From PALSA-612 sp963765295 (GTDB lineage: Bacteria; Actinomycetota; Thermoleophilia; Gaiellales; Gaiellaceae), in the NCBI GenBank assembly GCA_963765295.1, contig CAVXVO010000005.1:186001-250000 (forward strand): a stretch of 64,000 nucleotides of DNA, read 5' to 3'. A model generated the notes under the pieces. That model searched no databases and had not been told where the DNA came from. It was given only the letters and a program-made list of their open reading frames with translations. Numbering within the stretch: position 1 is the first letter of the stretch; every line of letters starts with the position of its first letter. This document shows positions 25,424 to 34,219 of the stretch, piece after piece. A program made the translations under genes and the position numbers.

Positions 25424-26530
25424 ATGAGAGGTCAATCCGGAAACTACGTCGCCGTCATCAAGGTCGTCGGAGTCGGCGGCGGCGGTACGAACGCCGTCAA
25501 CCGGATGGTCGACGCGGGCCTGGCCGGCGTCGAGTTCATCGGGGTCAACACGGACGCCCAGGCGCTGCAGATGAGCGACGCGGACGTGAAGATCCACATC
25601 GGCGAGGCCGCCACCCGCGGGCTGGGCGCCGGCGCGAACCCCGAGGTCGGCCGCGCGGCCGCCCAGGAGACGCGCGACGAGTTGAAGGAGGCGCTGAAGG
25701 GCTCCGACATGGTCTTCGTCACGGCCGGCGAGGGCGGTGGCACCGGGACCGGCGCGGCTCCGGTCGTTGCCGACCTGGCGCTCGAAGTGGGTGCGCTGAC
25801 CGTCGGCGTCGTCACTCGACCGTTCTCGTTCGAGGGCCGCCGGCGGGCCGAGATCGCGCAGCAGGGGATCGCGGCGCTGCAGGAGCGCGTCGACACGGTG
25901 ATCGTGATCGAGAACGACCGGTTGCTCCAGGTCATCGACAAGGACACGTCGGTCGTCGACGCATTCCGCCTGGCCGACGACGTTCTCAGGCAGGGCGTCC
26001 AGGGGATCACCGACCTGATCACGATCCCGGGTCTGATCAACCTCGACTTTGCCGACGTGCGCACGATCATGCGCGAGGCCGGGAGCGCGCTCATGGGCAT
26101 CGGGATCGCGCACGGCGACAATCGCGCGGCCGAGGCGGCGCAGAAGGCCGTCTCCTCGCCGCTGCTCGATTCGTCGATCGACGGCGCGACCGGAGTTCTC
26201 CTCAACGTCACCGGCCCCGCCGATATGGGGCTGTTTGAGGTCAACGAGGCGGCCGAGGTCGTGACCGCCGCCGCGTCGAGCGACGCGAACATCATCTTCG
26301 GTGCGGTCATCGACGAGAGCATGGGCGGCGACCTGCGCGTGACGGTGATCGCGACCGGCTTCGGCGAGCAGCACCGCCGCCGGCGCAAGGCGACACCGGC
26401 GGCAGAGCCGCGCCCGCCGCGGGAGCCCGTTGCGACGACGGCCGCGGCGCCGCGCGAGCAGAAGCCGTCCGAGAGCTTCGACATCCCCGACGAGGTGCTC
26501 GACGTGCCCTCGTTCCTGCGCGACTCCTAG
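25424..26530 (+). CDS. ftsZ: cell division GTPase FtsZ
   Basis: 368-residue tubulin homologue forming the Z ring. VGVGGGGTNAVNRM at the N terminus, tubulin signature GGGTGTGAAPV (about residue 105), the T7 synergy region GLINLDFADVRTIM, a linker rich in Pro/Arg/Ala (about 312-350) and a C-terminal peptide (DIPDEVLDVPSFLRD) for partner binding. ATG 25424 with AGAGG upstream. Confidence 0.98.
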   Translation: MRGQSGNYVAVIKVVGVGGGGTNAVNRMVDAGLAGVEFIGVNTDAQALQMSDADVKIHIGEAATRGLGAGANPEVGRAAAQETRDELKEALKGSDMVFVTAGEGGGTGTGAAPVVADLALEVGALTVGVVTRPFSFEGRRRAEIAQQGIAALQERVDTVIVIENDRLLQVIDKDTSVVDAFRLADDVLRQGVQGITDLITIPGLINLDFADVRTIMREAGSALMGIGIAHGDNRAAEAAQKAVSSPLLDSSIDGATGVLLNVTGPADMGLFEVNEAAEVVTAAASSDANIIFGAVIDESMGGDLRVTVIATGFGEQHRRRRKATPAAEPRPPREPVATTAAAPREQKPSESFDIPDEVLDVPSFLRDS

Positions 26531-26557
26531 CCGCTCCGCGTCGTTAGCATCCGGGCC

Positions 26558-27619
26558 GTGCCTACTCAGGCCGGTCTTCGCCGCACGCCGCTGTACGAGC
26601 ATCACGTCGCAATCGGCGCGCGCATGGTGCCGTTCGCCGGCTGGGAGATGCCGGTCCAGTACGCGGGCGTGATCCCGGAGCACCTCGCGGTGCGCGAGGA
26701 TGCCGGCGCCTTCGACGTCTCGCACATGGGCGAGATCGACGTGGAGGGACCGCGGGCGGAGGAGCTGCTCGGCTCGCTGCTGTCCAACGATCTCGCACGG
26801 ATCGGCATCGGCGAGGCGCAATACACGCTCCTGACCAACGAGGGCGGCGGCATCGTGGACGATCTGATCGTCTACCGGCTCGACCGCTGCCGGTTCCTGC
26901 TGATCGTGAACGCGTCCAACGCCGAGACCGACTTCGAGTGGCTGCGCGATCGCGAGCTCCCCGGCTCCGACGTGCGCAACGTGTCCGACGAGTACGGCCT
27001 GATCGCCGTCCAGGGCCCGAGGTCGCTCGAGCGGCTCGGCCTCGACGACGCGCCCGCGTTCACGTTCGCCGAGGGGGAGATCGACGGGATCGCTTGCATG
27101 ATCAACCGCACCGGCTACACGGGCGAGAAGGGCGTCGAGCTGATGGTCATGGCCGACGAGGCCGGTGAGCTGTGGGAGCGGGTGCTGGCACGCGGCGTCA
27201 AGCCCTGCGGGCTCGGGGCGCGCGACACGCTGCGACTCGAGGTCTGCTACCCGCTGCACGGGAACGACATCTCGCCGGAAACCGACGCGATCTCGGCCGG
27301 GCTCGGCTGGGTTTGCGCGCTCGATCGCGACTTCACCGGAGCAGAGGAGCTGCGGCGGATCAAGGCGCAGGGCCCCGATCGGAACCTGATTGCCTTCGTG
27401 ATGGAACAGCGCGCGGTCCCGCGCCAGGGCATGTCGATCGTCGAGGGCGGCGAGGTGACGTCCGGGACGCACTCGCCGATGCTCGACCGCGGCATCGGCA
27501 TGGGCTACGTCCCCGCCGGCGCGGCCGAGCCTGGCCGGGAGATCACCATCGACGTGCGCGGCAAGCCGCGAGAGGCGAAGATCGTCCGTAAACCGATCTA
27601 CGAGCGAGAGGAGCACTGA
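26558..27619 (+). CDS. gcvT: glycine cleavage T protein (aminomethyltransferase)
   Basis: 353-residue tetrahydrofolate-dependent aminomethyltransferase: transfers the methylene group from the aminomethyl-lipoyl H protein to THF and frees ammonia. RRTPLYEHHVAIGARMVPFAGWEMPVQY, FDVSHMGEI, NRTGYTGEKGVEL and the C-terminal barrel are present. GTG 26558 follows TAGCAT plus 7 nt, 27 bp after ftsZ. First gene of gcvT-H-PA-PB. Confidence 0.95.
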   Translation: MPTQAGLRRTPLYEHHVAIGARMVPFAGWEMPVQYAGVIPEHLAVREDAGAFDVSHMGEIDVEGPRAEELLGSLLSNDLARIGIGEAQYTLLTNEGGGIVDDLIVYRLDRCRFLLIVNASNAETDFEWLRDRELPGSDVRNVSDEYGLIAVQGPRSLERLGLDDAPAFTFAEGEIDGIACMINRTGYTGEKGVELMVMADEAGELWERVLARGVKPCGLGARDTLRLEVCYPLHGNDISPETDAISAGLGWVCALDRDFTGAEELRRIKAQGPDRNLIAFVMEQRAVPRQGMSIVEGGEVTSGTHSPMLDRGIGMGYVPAGAAEPGREITIDVRGKPREAKIVRKPIYEREEH

Positions 27620-27622
27620 GGA

Positions 27623-28021
27623 ATGGCGGCGTCCGAGAGCTATCCCGACGACCTCCGGTACCACCACGAGCACGACTGGGCCCGCATCGAGGGCGACGAG
27701 GCGACTCTGGGCATCACCTGGTACGCCCAGGACTCGCTCGGCGAGCTCGTGCACTACGAGCCGCCCGACGTCGGTGCGACGATCGGCAAGGACACCGGCT
27801 ACGGCGAGGTCGAGTCGGTCAAGGCCGTGTCCGACCTGATCGCGCCGCTGTCCGGCGAGGTCGTGGCCGTCAACCAGAAGGTGATCGACGAGCCCGAGAC
27901 CGTGAACGACGATCCGTACGGCGAGGGCTGGCTCATCCGCGTGCGCATGACCGACCAGAGCGAGCTCGACGGGCTCCTCGACGCGGCGGCGTACAGGAAG
28001 CTGCTCGAAGAACTCGCGTGA
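27623..28021 (+). CDS. gcvH: glycine cleavage H protein
   Basis: 132-residue lipoyl carrier that shuttles the aminomethyl group between P, T and L proteins. The lipoylation site is ESVKAVSD with Lys67, and GDEATLGITWYAQDSLGELV and NDDPYGEGWLIRV match the family. It follows gcvT by 3 bp and overlaps gcvPA. Confidence 0.96.
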   Translation: MAASESYPDDLRYHHEHDWARIEGDEATLGITWYAQDSLGELVHYEPPDVGATIGKDTGYGEVESVKAVSDLIAPLSGEVVAVNQKVIDEPETVNDDPYGEGWLIRVRMTDQSELDGLLDAAAYRKLLEELA

Positions 28022-29361
28022 GATACATCGCGCTGACCGACGCCGACCGCGAGGAGATGCTCGCGACCGTCGGCGTCGAGTCCGTCGAGGAGCTGTTTCG
28101 CGACATCCCGGCCGGGGTGCGGCTCGGGCGACCACTCGACCTCGAGCCGGCGCTCGCTGAGCAGGAGATCGCAGCGCATCTCGACGAGCTGGCGCGACGC
28201 AACGCGCACAACGGCGTCGAGCTCTCGTTTCTCGGAGCGGGGATCTACGACCACTACGTCCCGGCGGTCGTGAACACCGTCCTCTCCCGCGGCGAGTTCC
28301 TGACCGCGTACACGCCCTACCAGCCGGAGATGAGCCAGGGCGTTCTGCAGGCGATCTTCGAGTACCAGACCGCGATCTGCGAGCTGACCGGGATGGACGT
28401 GTCCAACGCGTCCGGCTACGACGGGACGACGGTCGCAGCCGACGCGTGCTTCGTCGCCCGGCACGTGACGGGCCGCTCGAAGGTCGTCGTCACCGAGGCG
28501 ACCAGCCCGCAGGTCCGGCAGGTCGTGAAGACGTACGCGCCCGGCTTCGGCCTCGAGGTGGTCGAGGTGCCTCATACCGACGGCACGACCGACCCCGAGC
28601 GCGTGGCGGAGGCGGCGAAGGACGGCGCCGCAGTCATCTTCCAGCAGCCCAACTTCTTCGGTTGTCTCGAGCCCGCGCCCGACCTCGCGGCTGCGGCCGC
28701 CGAGGCGGGAGCTCTGGCCGTCGCGCACGTCGACCCCGTCTCGCTCGGCGTCCTCGAAGCACCCGCGCGCTACGGCTGCGCGCTCGCGATCGGCGAAGGC
28801 CAGGGAGCCGGAAACGCAATGTCGTTCGGCGGCCCGCACTACGGCTTCATCGCCGCCCGTCTCGAGCACATCCGCCGCATGCCCGGCCGGATCGTCGGCG
28901 AGACCACCGACTTCGCCGGCGAGCGCGGCTACGTGCTCACGCTCTCGACGCGCGAGCAGCACATCCGGCGCGAGAAGGCGACCTCCAACATCACGACCAA
29001 CCAGACGCTGCTCGCCCTCGGGGGACTCGTCTACCTGTCCTGGCTCGGCCCGCAGGGGCTGCGCGAACTGGGGGAGACGTGCATGGCGCTCGCGGACTAT
29101 GCGAGGCGGGAGCTGGCGGCGGCCGGGTTCGAGGCGGTGTTCTCCGATAAGGCAACGTTCAAGGAGTTTGCCGTGCGGGTCGGACGGCCCGCCGGCGACG
29201 TGATCCGGGCCGCGCGCGAACGCGGCGTCCACCCCGGTTATCGGCTCGGCCGCGACTATGCCGGGCTCGACGACGCGCTTCTCGTCGCCGTGACCGAGAA
29301 GCGGACTGCCGCAGACGTCGACCGGCTCGTGTCCGTGCTGAGCGAGGTGACACGCGGATGA
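28018..29361 (+). CDS. gcvPA: glycine dehydrogenase subunit 1 (P protein, N-terminal half)
   Basis: 447-residue first subunit of the split PLP-dependent glycine decarboxylase. FLGAGIYDHYVPAVV, FLTAYTPYQPEMSQG, ANASGYDG-type motif (VSNASGYDGTT), and EKATSNITTNQTL are P-protein landmarks. GTG 28018 overlaps the gcvH stop. The two-gene P protein is typical of many Gram-positives, cyanobacteria excluded. Confidence 0.95.
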   Translation: MRYIALTDADREEMLATVGVESVEELFRDIPAGVRLGRPLDLEPALAEQEIAAHLDELARRNAHNGVELSFLGAGIYDHYVPAVVNTVLSRGEFLTAYTPYQPEMSQGVLQAIFEYQTAICELTGMDVSNASGYDGTTVAADACFVARHVTGRSKVVVTEATSPQVRQVVKTYAPGFGLEVVEVPHTDGTTDPERVAEAAKDGAAVIFQQPNFFGCLEPAPDLAAAAAEAGALAVAHVDPVSLGVLEAPARYGCALAIGEGQGAGNAMSFGGPHYGFIAARLEHIRRMPGRIVGETTDFAGERGYVLTLSTREQHIRREKATSNITTNQTLLALGGLVYLSWLGPQGLRELGETCMALADYARRELAAAGFEAVFSDKATFKEFAVRVGRPAGDVIRAARERGVHPGYRLGRDYAGLDDALLVAVTEKRTAADVDRLVSVLSEVTRG

Positions 29362-30821
29362 AGCTCATCTACGAGAAGTCGCGCCCCGGACGGGTGGCCT
29401 ACTCGCTGCAGCGGCACGACCTGCCGGTGCCGGACGTCCCCGAGGAGCTCCGGCGCAGCGAGCCGCCGCGCCTGCCGGAGATCGCCGAGCCCGACCTGGT
29501 CCGCCACTTCACCGAGTTGACGACGCGGAACTTCGGCGTCGACACGGGGTTCTATCCGCTCGGTTCCTGCACGATGAAGCACAACCCGCGGATCAACGAA
29601 CGCGTGGCACTGCTCCAGGGCTTCCGCGACCTCCATCCGCTGCAGGAGCCCGAAGGAGCGCAAGGCGCGCTCGAGCTGATGTGGCGACTGCAGGAGATCC
29701 TGGCCGAGGTGGCCGGGCTCGACGCGGTCTCGCTCCAGCCCGCAGCCGGCTCGCAGGGCGAGATCACCGGGCTGATGCTGATCCGCGCCTACTTCGCAGA
29801 TCGGGGCGAGGGCGAGCGACGCCGCAAGGTGATCATCCCGGACACGGCGCACGGCACGAATCCGGCCAGCGTCACGATGACGGGGTACGAGCTCGTCGGG
29901 GTCGGGACGGACGCGCGCGGGAACATCGATCTCGAGGAGCTCCGCGCGAAGGTCGACGGCGAGACGGCGGCGCTCATGCTGACCAACCCGTCCACGCTCG
30001 GGCTCTTCGACGAAGGCATCGAGGAGATCGAGCGGATCTTCCACGGGGCGGGAGCGCTGATGTACTACGACGGCGCCAACCTCAACGCCGTCTGCGGCAT
30101 CGCGAGGCCAGGCGACATGGGCTTCGACGTCGTGCACATCAACCTGCACAAGACGTTCTCTCAACCGCACGGCGGCGGCGGCCCGGGCGGTGGGCCGATC
30201 GCTGTGCGCGACATCCTCGAGCCGTTCCTGCCCTCGCCGCAGGTCGTGCGCGTCGAGGACGGGAGCTTCGGGCTCGACGACGACCGGCCGAAGACGATCG
30301 GGCGCGTCCGCGGCTTCACGGGGCCGTTCGGCGTTTTCGTGCGCTCGTACGCCTACATCCGCGCGTACGGGCCTGAGCTCAAGGGCATGTCCGAGACGGC
30401 CGTGCTGAACGCGAACTACCTGCTCTCGCTGCTGAAGGACGCGTACGACCTGCCGTACGACCGGCTCTGCATGCACGAGTTCGTGCTCTCCGCGCGCAGG
30501 CTGAAGCGCGACCACGGTGTCCTGGCGCTCGACGTGGCCAAGCGCCTGATGGACTACGGCTTCCATCCGCCGACGATCTACTTCCCCCTCGTCGTCCCCG
30601 AGGCGCTGATGATCGAGCCGACCGAAACGGAGGCGAAGGAGACGCTCGACGCGTTCGCGGACGCGATGCTCGCGATCGCACGGGAGGCCGCAGACGACCC
30701 GGCGGTCGTCAAGGACGCTCCGCACACACGTCCGGTGCGGAGGCTCGACGAGGTGAAGGCGGTCAAGCAGCTCGTCGTCAGGTACGGCTTCGGCGAGCAG
30801 CCGGTGCCGGCCGGGACATGA
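29358..30821 (+). CDS. gcvPB: glycine dehydrogenase subunit 2 (P protein, C-terminal half)
   Basis: 487-residue subunit carrying the PLP lysine: NLHKTFSQPHGGGGPG, Lys265. FYPLGSCTMKHNPRINE and DTAHGTNPASVTM are further signatures. With GcvPA it decarboxylates glycine and loads the H-protein lipoate. ATG 29358 overlaps the gcvPA stop. No lpd (L protein) gene is in the operon; it must be supplied elsewhere. Confidence 0.96.
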   Translation: MKLIYEKSRPGRVAYSLQRHDLPVPDVPEELRRSEPPRLPEIAEPDLVRHFTELTTRNFGVDTGFYPLGSCTMKHNPRINERVALLQGFRDLHPLQEPEGAQGALELMWRLQEILAEVAGLDAVSLQPAAGSQGEITGLMLIRAYFADRGEGERRRKVIIPDTAHGTNPASVTMTGYELVGVGTDARGNIDLEELRAKVDGETAALMLTNPSTLGLFDEGIEEIERIFHGAGALMYYDGANLNAVCGIARPGDMGFDVVHINLHKTFSQPHGGGGPGGGPIAVRDILEPFLPSPQVVRVEDGSFGLDDDRPKTIGRVRGFTGPFGVFVRSYAYIRAYGPELKGMSETAVLNANYLLSLLKDAYDLPYDRLCMHEFVLSARRLKRDHGVLALDVAKRLMDYGFHPPTIYFPLVVPEALMIEPTETEAKETLDAFADAMLAIAREAADDPAVVKDAPHTRPVRRLDEVKAVKQLVVRYGFGEQPVPAGT

Positions 30822-31753
30822 TCACGGAGACGGCGAATGCCATGTCCCGGCGGGCGATCCTCGCCCTCGCGGACAGCTCCCGCCTCGACCACCTCGTCCG
30901 CCGTCACGGCATGCGGGTCGGAGCCGGGCGCTTCGTCGCCGGCGAGACGCTCGATCAGCTCGTGCCCGTGCTCCGGCGGCTCGACGACCAGGGCCTCCTG
31001 ACGAACACGACACTGCTCGGGGAGGGTGTCCGCTCGCCGGAGGAGGCCGGCGCGGTGGTCGTCGGGTACCGCGAGATCCTCGACCGCATCCACGCCGAGG
31101 GGCTGCGCACGAACGTCGCGCTCAAGCTGACGCACCTCGGGCTCTCCCTCGACGAGCAGCTCGCGTACGAGAACGCTGCCGCACTGGTCGAGCACGCGGC
31201 CGGGCTCGGCAACTTCGTGCGGATGGACATGGAGGAATCGGCGTTCGTCGACGCGACGCTGCGGATCTACCGGCGGTTGCGCGAGGCGGGCCACGAGAAC
31301 ACCGGCACCGTGCTCCAGTCGTACCTGTTTCGCACCGAGGACGACCTTGCGTCGCTCCTCGATCTGCGGCCGAACCTGCGGCTCGTCAAGGGCGCCTACC
31401 TCGAGCCGCCCGACGTGGCCTATCCGGAGAAGCCCGACGTGGACGCGGCCTACGAGCGCCTGGTCGAGCGGTCGCTGCGGCACGGGGGCTTCACGGGGAT
31501 CGCGACTCACGACGAGGCGCTGATCGAGCGCTCGATCGCGTTCGCGGAGCGGGAGGGCATCTCGCGCGAGCGGTTCCAGTTCCAGATGCTCTACGGCGTG
31601 CGGCCACAGCTCCAGCTCGATCTGCTCCGCCGCGGTTTCGCTGTGCTCGTCGCGACACCGTTCGGGCCCGACTGGTACCGCTACCTGATGCGCCGTCTCG
31701 CCGAGCGCCCCGCGAACACGCTGTTCGTGCTCAAGAACCTCGTTCGCGGCTAG
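30818..31753 (+). CDS. proline dehydrogenase
   Basis: 311-residue FAD-dependent TIM-barrel enzyme oxidising proline to pyrroline-5-carboxylate. NVALKLTHLGLSLDE, VRMDMEESAFVDATL, LRLVKGAYLEPPDVAYPEK, IATHDEALI and FQFQMLYGVRP are the conserved strands. ATG 30818 overlaps the gcvPB stop (ATGA), so it belongs to the glycine cleavage operon. It is the short monofunctional form; the P5C dehydrogenase partner is not here. The 3' end overlaps the convergent gene by 23 bp. Confidence 0.93.
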   Translation: MITETANAMSRRAILALADSSRLDHLVRRHGMRVGAGRFVAGETLDQLVPVLRRLDDQGLLTNTTLLGEGVRSPEEAGAVVVGYREILDRIHAEGLRTNVALKLTHLGLSLDEQLAYENAAALVEHAAGLGNFVRMDMEESAFVDATLRIYRRLREAGHENTGTVLQSYLFRTEDDLASLLDLRPNLRLVKGAYLEPPDVAYPEKPDVDAAYERLVERSLRHGGFTGIATHDEALIERSIAFAEREGISRERFQFQMLYGVRPQLQLDLLRRGFAVLVATPFGPDWYRYLMRRLAERPANTLFVLKNLVRG

Positions 31754-32108
31754 CCGTGTAAGCGGCCCAGCCGCCGTGCTCGGAGACGTCGACGCCGCGG
31801 GTTCGCAGCGCCTGTGCGGCGAGGAACGCCTCGACGATGCGGCCGTCCGCGAGCTCGGCGGGCGCGCGCTCCCAGCCGGGCGGCTCGAGCTCGGCCAGGC
31901 GGGCGACGTGCGTCGGCTCGATCTCGTACAGCTCGGCGGCGATCGCGACGCCTGCGACGTCCTCGACGAGCGCCGGCCAGCGCCGGTCGACCTCGAAGAG
32001 GCGGTAGCGCGGGGCCGTCTCGACTGCCTCGAGGAACTGTGCACCCTCGAGGTTCACGTGCCCGGGCTGGCCGCGCATGAACGTCCCGTAGATCAGGAAG
32101 GGCGGCAC
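31731..32108 (-). CDS. gamma-glutamylcyclotransferase-like protein
   Basis: 125-residue AIG2/GGCT-fold protein: FLIYGTFMRGQPGHVNLEGA at the start, VEDVAGVAIAAELYEI and LAELEPPGW in the middle. The family cyclises gamma-glutamyl dipeptides or amines; the exact substrate is unknown. GTG 32108 shares a base with the stop of the upstream zincin gene, so it is the third gene of a coupled operon. Confidence 0.8.
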   Translation of the reverse strand: MPPFLIYGTFMRGQPGHVNLEGAQFLEAVETAPRYRLFEVDRRWPALVEDVAGVAIAAELYEIEPTHVARLAELEPPGWERAPAELADGRIVEAFLAAQALRTRGVDVSEHGGWAAYTASRERGS

Positions 32109-32455
32109 TAGTACCGGTCCATCTCGATCAGCCGCTCGTCGGAGATGCCGAAGTGGTGCGCGATCTCGTGGACGACCACGTGGCGGATCTCCTCGCGGAG
32201 CCGCTCCGGGTTCTGGCCCGCGACCCGCTCGATCGGGCGGCGGAAGATCGTGATCTTGTCCGGGAGCACGGCGGCGTAGCTCGTGGTGCGCCGGGTCAGC
32301 GGTATCCCCTCGTACAGGCCGAGGATGTTCGAGTTGGGCGGCGCGTCCTCGTCGACGACGATGTCCACGTTCGACATCGCGTCCCGCAGCTCGGGCGGCA
32401 GCGTGTCGAGCGCGTCGCGGACGGCCTGCTCGAAGTCGAATCCGTCTGTGCTCAC
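32108..32455 (-). CDS. minimal zincin-type metallopeptidase (PF06262-like)
   Basis: 115-residue protein with a HExxH zinc site, VVHEIAHHFGISDERL, preceded by ILGLYEGIPLTRRT and KITIFRRPIE. This matches the very small zincin family found mostly in actinobacteria; peptidase activity is assumed from the motif. GTG 32455 overlaps the stop of the DUF1684 gene (GTGA). Confidence 0.85.
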   Translation of the reverse strand: MSTDGFDFEQAVRDALDTLPPELRDAMSNVDIVVDEDAPPNSNILGLYEGIPLTRRTTSYAAVLPDKITIFRRPIERVAGQNPERLREEIRHVVVHEIAHHFGISDERLIEMDRY

Positions 32456-33096
32456 GCGCGCTCACCGGCCTCGACCGGCACCGGGAGCCGGTTTGCCGCC
32501 GGCGCGAGCGGGCAGACCCAGCGCGGGTCGTAGGCGCACGAGGGGTTGTAGGCGAAGTTGAAGTCGAGGACGAGCTTGCCGTCCTCGACGCCGAGGTCCG
32601 CTCCCTTGACGGTGTCCAGCAGGTAGCGGCCGCCGCCGTACGTGCTCGTCCCGTTCGTCGGATCGCCAAAGGGGAGGAACAGCCCACCGCCGTAGCCCTG
32701 GAGCCAGAAGCAGTCGAGCGTGAGCCGCCGGCCGTGGAGCTCGAGCCGGACGCTCGCAAACCGCGTGAAGCGATAGGTCGACCAGCGGCTGGTCGCGATG
32801 TCGAGGTCGACCGGCTCCGCGTCGACGACGTCGCCCGTCACCCGGAAGCGCGGGTCGTAGTCGTAATACCGCGCGCCCGGATAGCCGGCACGGCCGTCCG
32901 GTGCCACGGGCGACTGCGGGTGCGAGGCGAAGAGCTCGTCGCGCGTGGAGCGCCAGTGCGCCCAGGCGCGGGACGGCTCCGGGTTCGTGCGCACGTCGTG
33001 GTACAGCTCGAACACGCGCCGTCGCCAGTCGAGGAGCGTGGCCACGTCGCGGAGCGCGTCCTGCTGGGCGGCGGCCTGTGCCTCATCGAGCGTCAC
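32452..33096 (-). CDS. DUF1684-family protein
   Basis: 214-residue protein of unknown function. The DUF1684 hallmarks are YPGARYYDYDPRFRV, LDCFWLQGYGGGLFLPF, DFNFAYNPSCAYDPRWVCPL and the end NRLPVPVEAGER. GTG 33096 is chosen because TAGCGT precedes it by 8 nt; an in-frame start at 33159 would add residues unlike the family. First gene of the DUF1684-zincin-GGCT operon. Confidence 0.82.
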   Translation of the reverse strand: MTLDEAQAAAQQDALRDVATLLDWRRRVFELYHDVRTNPEPSRAWAHWRSTRDELFASHPQSPVAPDGRAGYPGARYYDYDPRFRVTGDVVDAEPVDLDIATSRWSTYRFTRFASVRLELHGRRLTLDCFWLQGYGGGLFLPFGDPTNGTSTYGGGRYLLDTVKGADLGVEDGKLVLDFNFAYNPSCAYDPRWVCPLAPAANRLPVPVEAGERA

Positions 33097-33211
33097 GGCT
33101 GGGAACGCTAGCGGGACGGCCGCAGCTCCAAGGCGTATTCGCTTTGCTCCAAACGGCACGGGGTTGCGCCTGGTCGCTGTAGCCTTGTCTCTGGCTTGTT
33201 CCGCACGCTCG

Positions 33212-34198
33212 TTGAAGGCGGTTGCCAGTCTCAGTCGGACGCAGCGTCCGGCCTCCGTCCTGTTCGGCGTCGTCCTGGTTGCCGCGACATCGGGCTATCT
33301 GGGTGTCTCGGCGGTGGCGTCAACCCGATCCCTGGGCAATCGGGGCCTGATCGCGTTCGACTTCGCCGCGGGGAGCCAGAGGAGCAGGAGCCCGCTGTTC
33401 AAGCCTGGCAACTTCGACCTCGTGAAGGTGGACGGCTCCGGTCTGCGGACGATCTCGAATGCGCGTGAGCCGACGTGGTCTCCCAGTGGAAAGCAGGTGG
33501 CGTTCGTATGCGGAAGCGACATCTGTTCGTCCAACGTCGACGGTTCAGGGCGACGTCAACTCACCCACGCCCCCAGCAGAGGCATCGCCTACGGCCCGGC
33601 ATGGTCTCCGGACAGGAGGCTGATCGCCTACTCGTGCCTTCTGGGTTCGGATTCGGCTTTGGGCCACGTGTGTGCGGTCAACGCCGTCGGCGGCGGCACG
33701 AAGACGCTCTCTCTCGCCCCTGGGAGCCCGGTTGGGACGCCGCTGATGTGGTCGCCGGACTCGAAACGACTGCTCGTGAGCGCCGGCCGGGATTCCTACG
33801 TCATCACGGTCGCAAGCGGGAGCTCGAAGCAGACCACATTCCTCACGCAAAGATTCGCCGGCGACGACCTCCGAGTTGAGGGCTGGACTCCCGACAACAG
33901 AATCGTGTTCTCGATCCGCACTCCTACTCACGATCCTGCGTTCCGGGGCAACGCCGTTGTACGGCTCTACAGCGTGCTCCCGGACGGGAGCGGCCAACGG
34001 CCGCTTCCGGCCAACGTGCCGGTACGTTCACCGCAGTGGTCTCCGGACGGCCAGGAGTTTCTAGGCCGCACGGCCCGTCCACCCAACCTGCGGGGCGTCC
34101 CACAACTGTGGACGGTGGCGAGAAACGGCAGGTACCTCCGAAAGGTGGTCGAGCTGCCACCGGGTTACGACTTCGTCGTGTTCGCCTGGCAGCCTTGA
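33212..34198 (+). CDS. TolB-like beta-propeller protein, membrane anchored or secreted
   Basis: About 328 residues. An N-terminal hydrophobic segment (SVLFGVVLVAATSGYLGVSAVA) looks like a signal sequence or anchor. Then repeated PD40/WD-type blades: PTWSPSGKQVAF, PAWSPDRRLIAY, LMWSPDSKRLLV, GWTPDNRIVF, PQWSPDGQEF. Such propellers bind proteins or peptidoglycan-associated partners. The start is uncertain: TTG codons at 33164, 33185 and 33212 are in frame, and 33212 gives the most normal signal sequence. Confidence 0.7.
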   Translation: MKAVASLSRTQRPASVLFGVVLVAATSGYLGVSAVASTRSLGNRGLIAFDFAAGSQRSRSPLFKPGNFDLVKVDGSGLRTISNAREPTWSPSGKQVAFVCGSDICSSNVDGSGRRQLTHAPSRGIAYGPAWSPDRRLIAYSCLLGSDSALGHVCAVNAVGGGTKTLSLAPGSPVGTPLMWSPDSKRLLVSAGRDSYVITVASGSSKQTTFLTQRFAGDDLRVEGWTPDNRIVFSIRTPTHDPAFRGNAVVRLYSVLPDGSGQRPLPANVPVRSPQWSPDGQEFLGRTARPPNLRGVPQLWTVARNGRYLRKVVELPPGYDFVVFAWQP

Positions 34199-34219
34199 CC
34201 CGCACGCAGGAGGCTCGCG

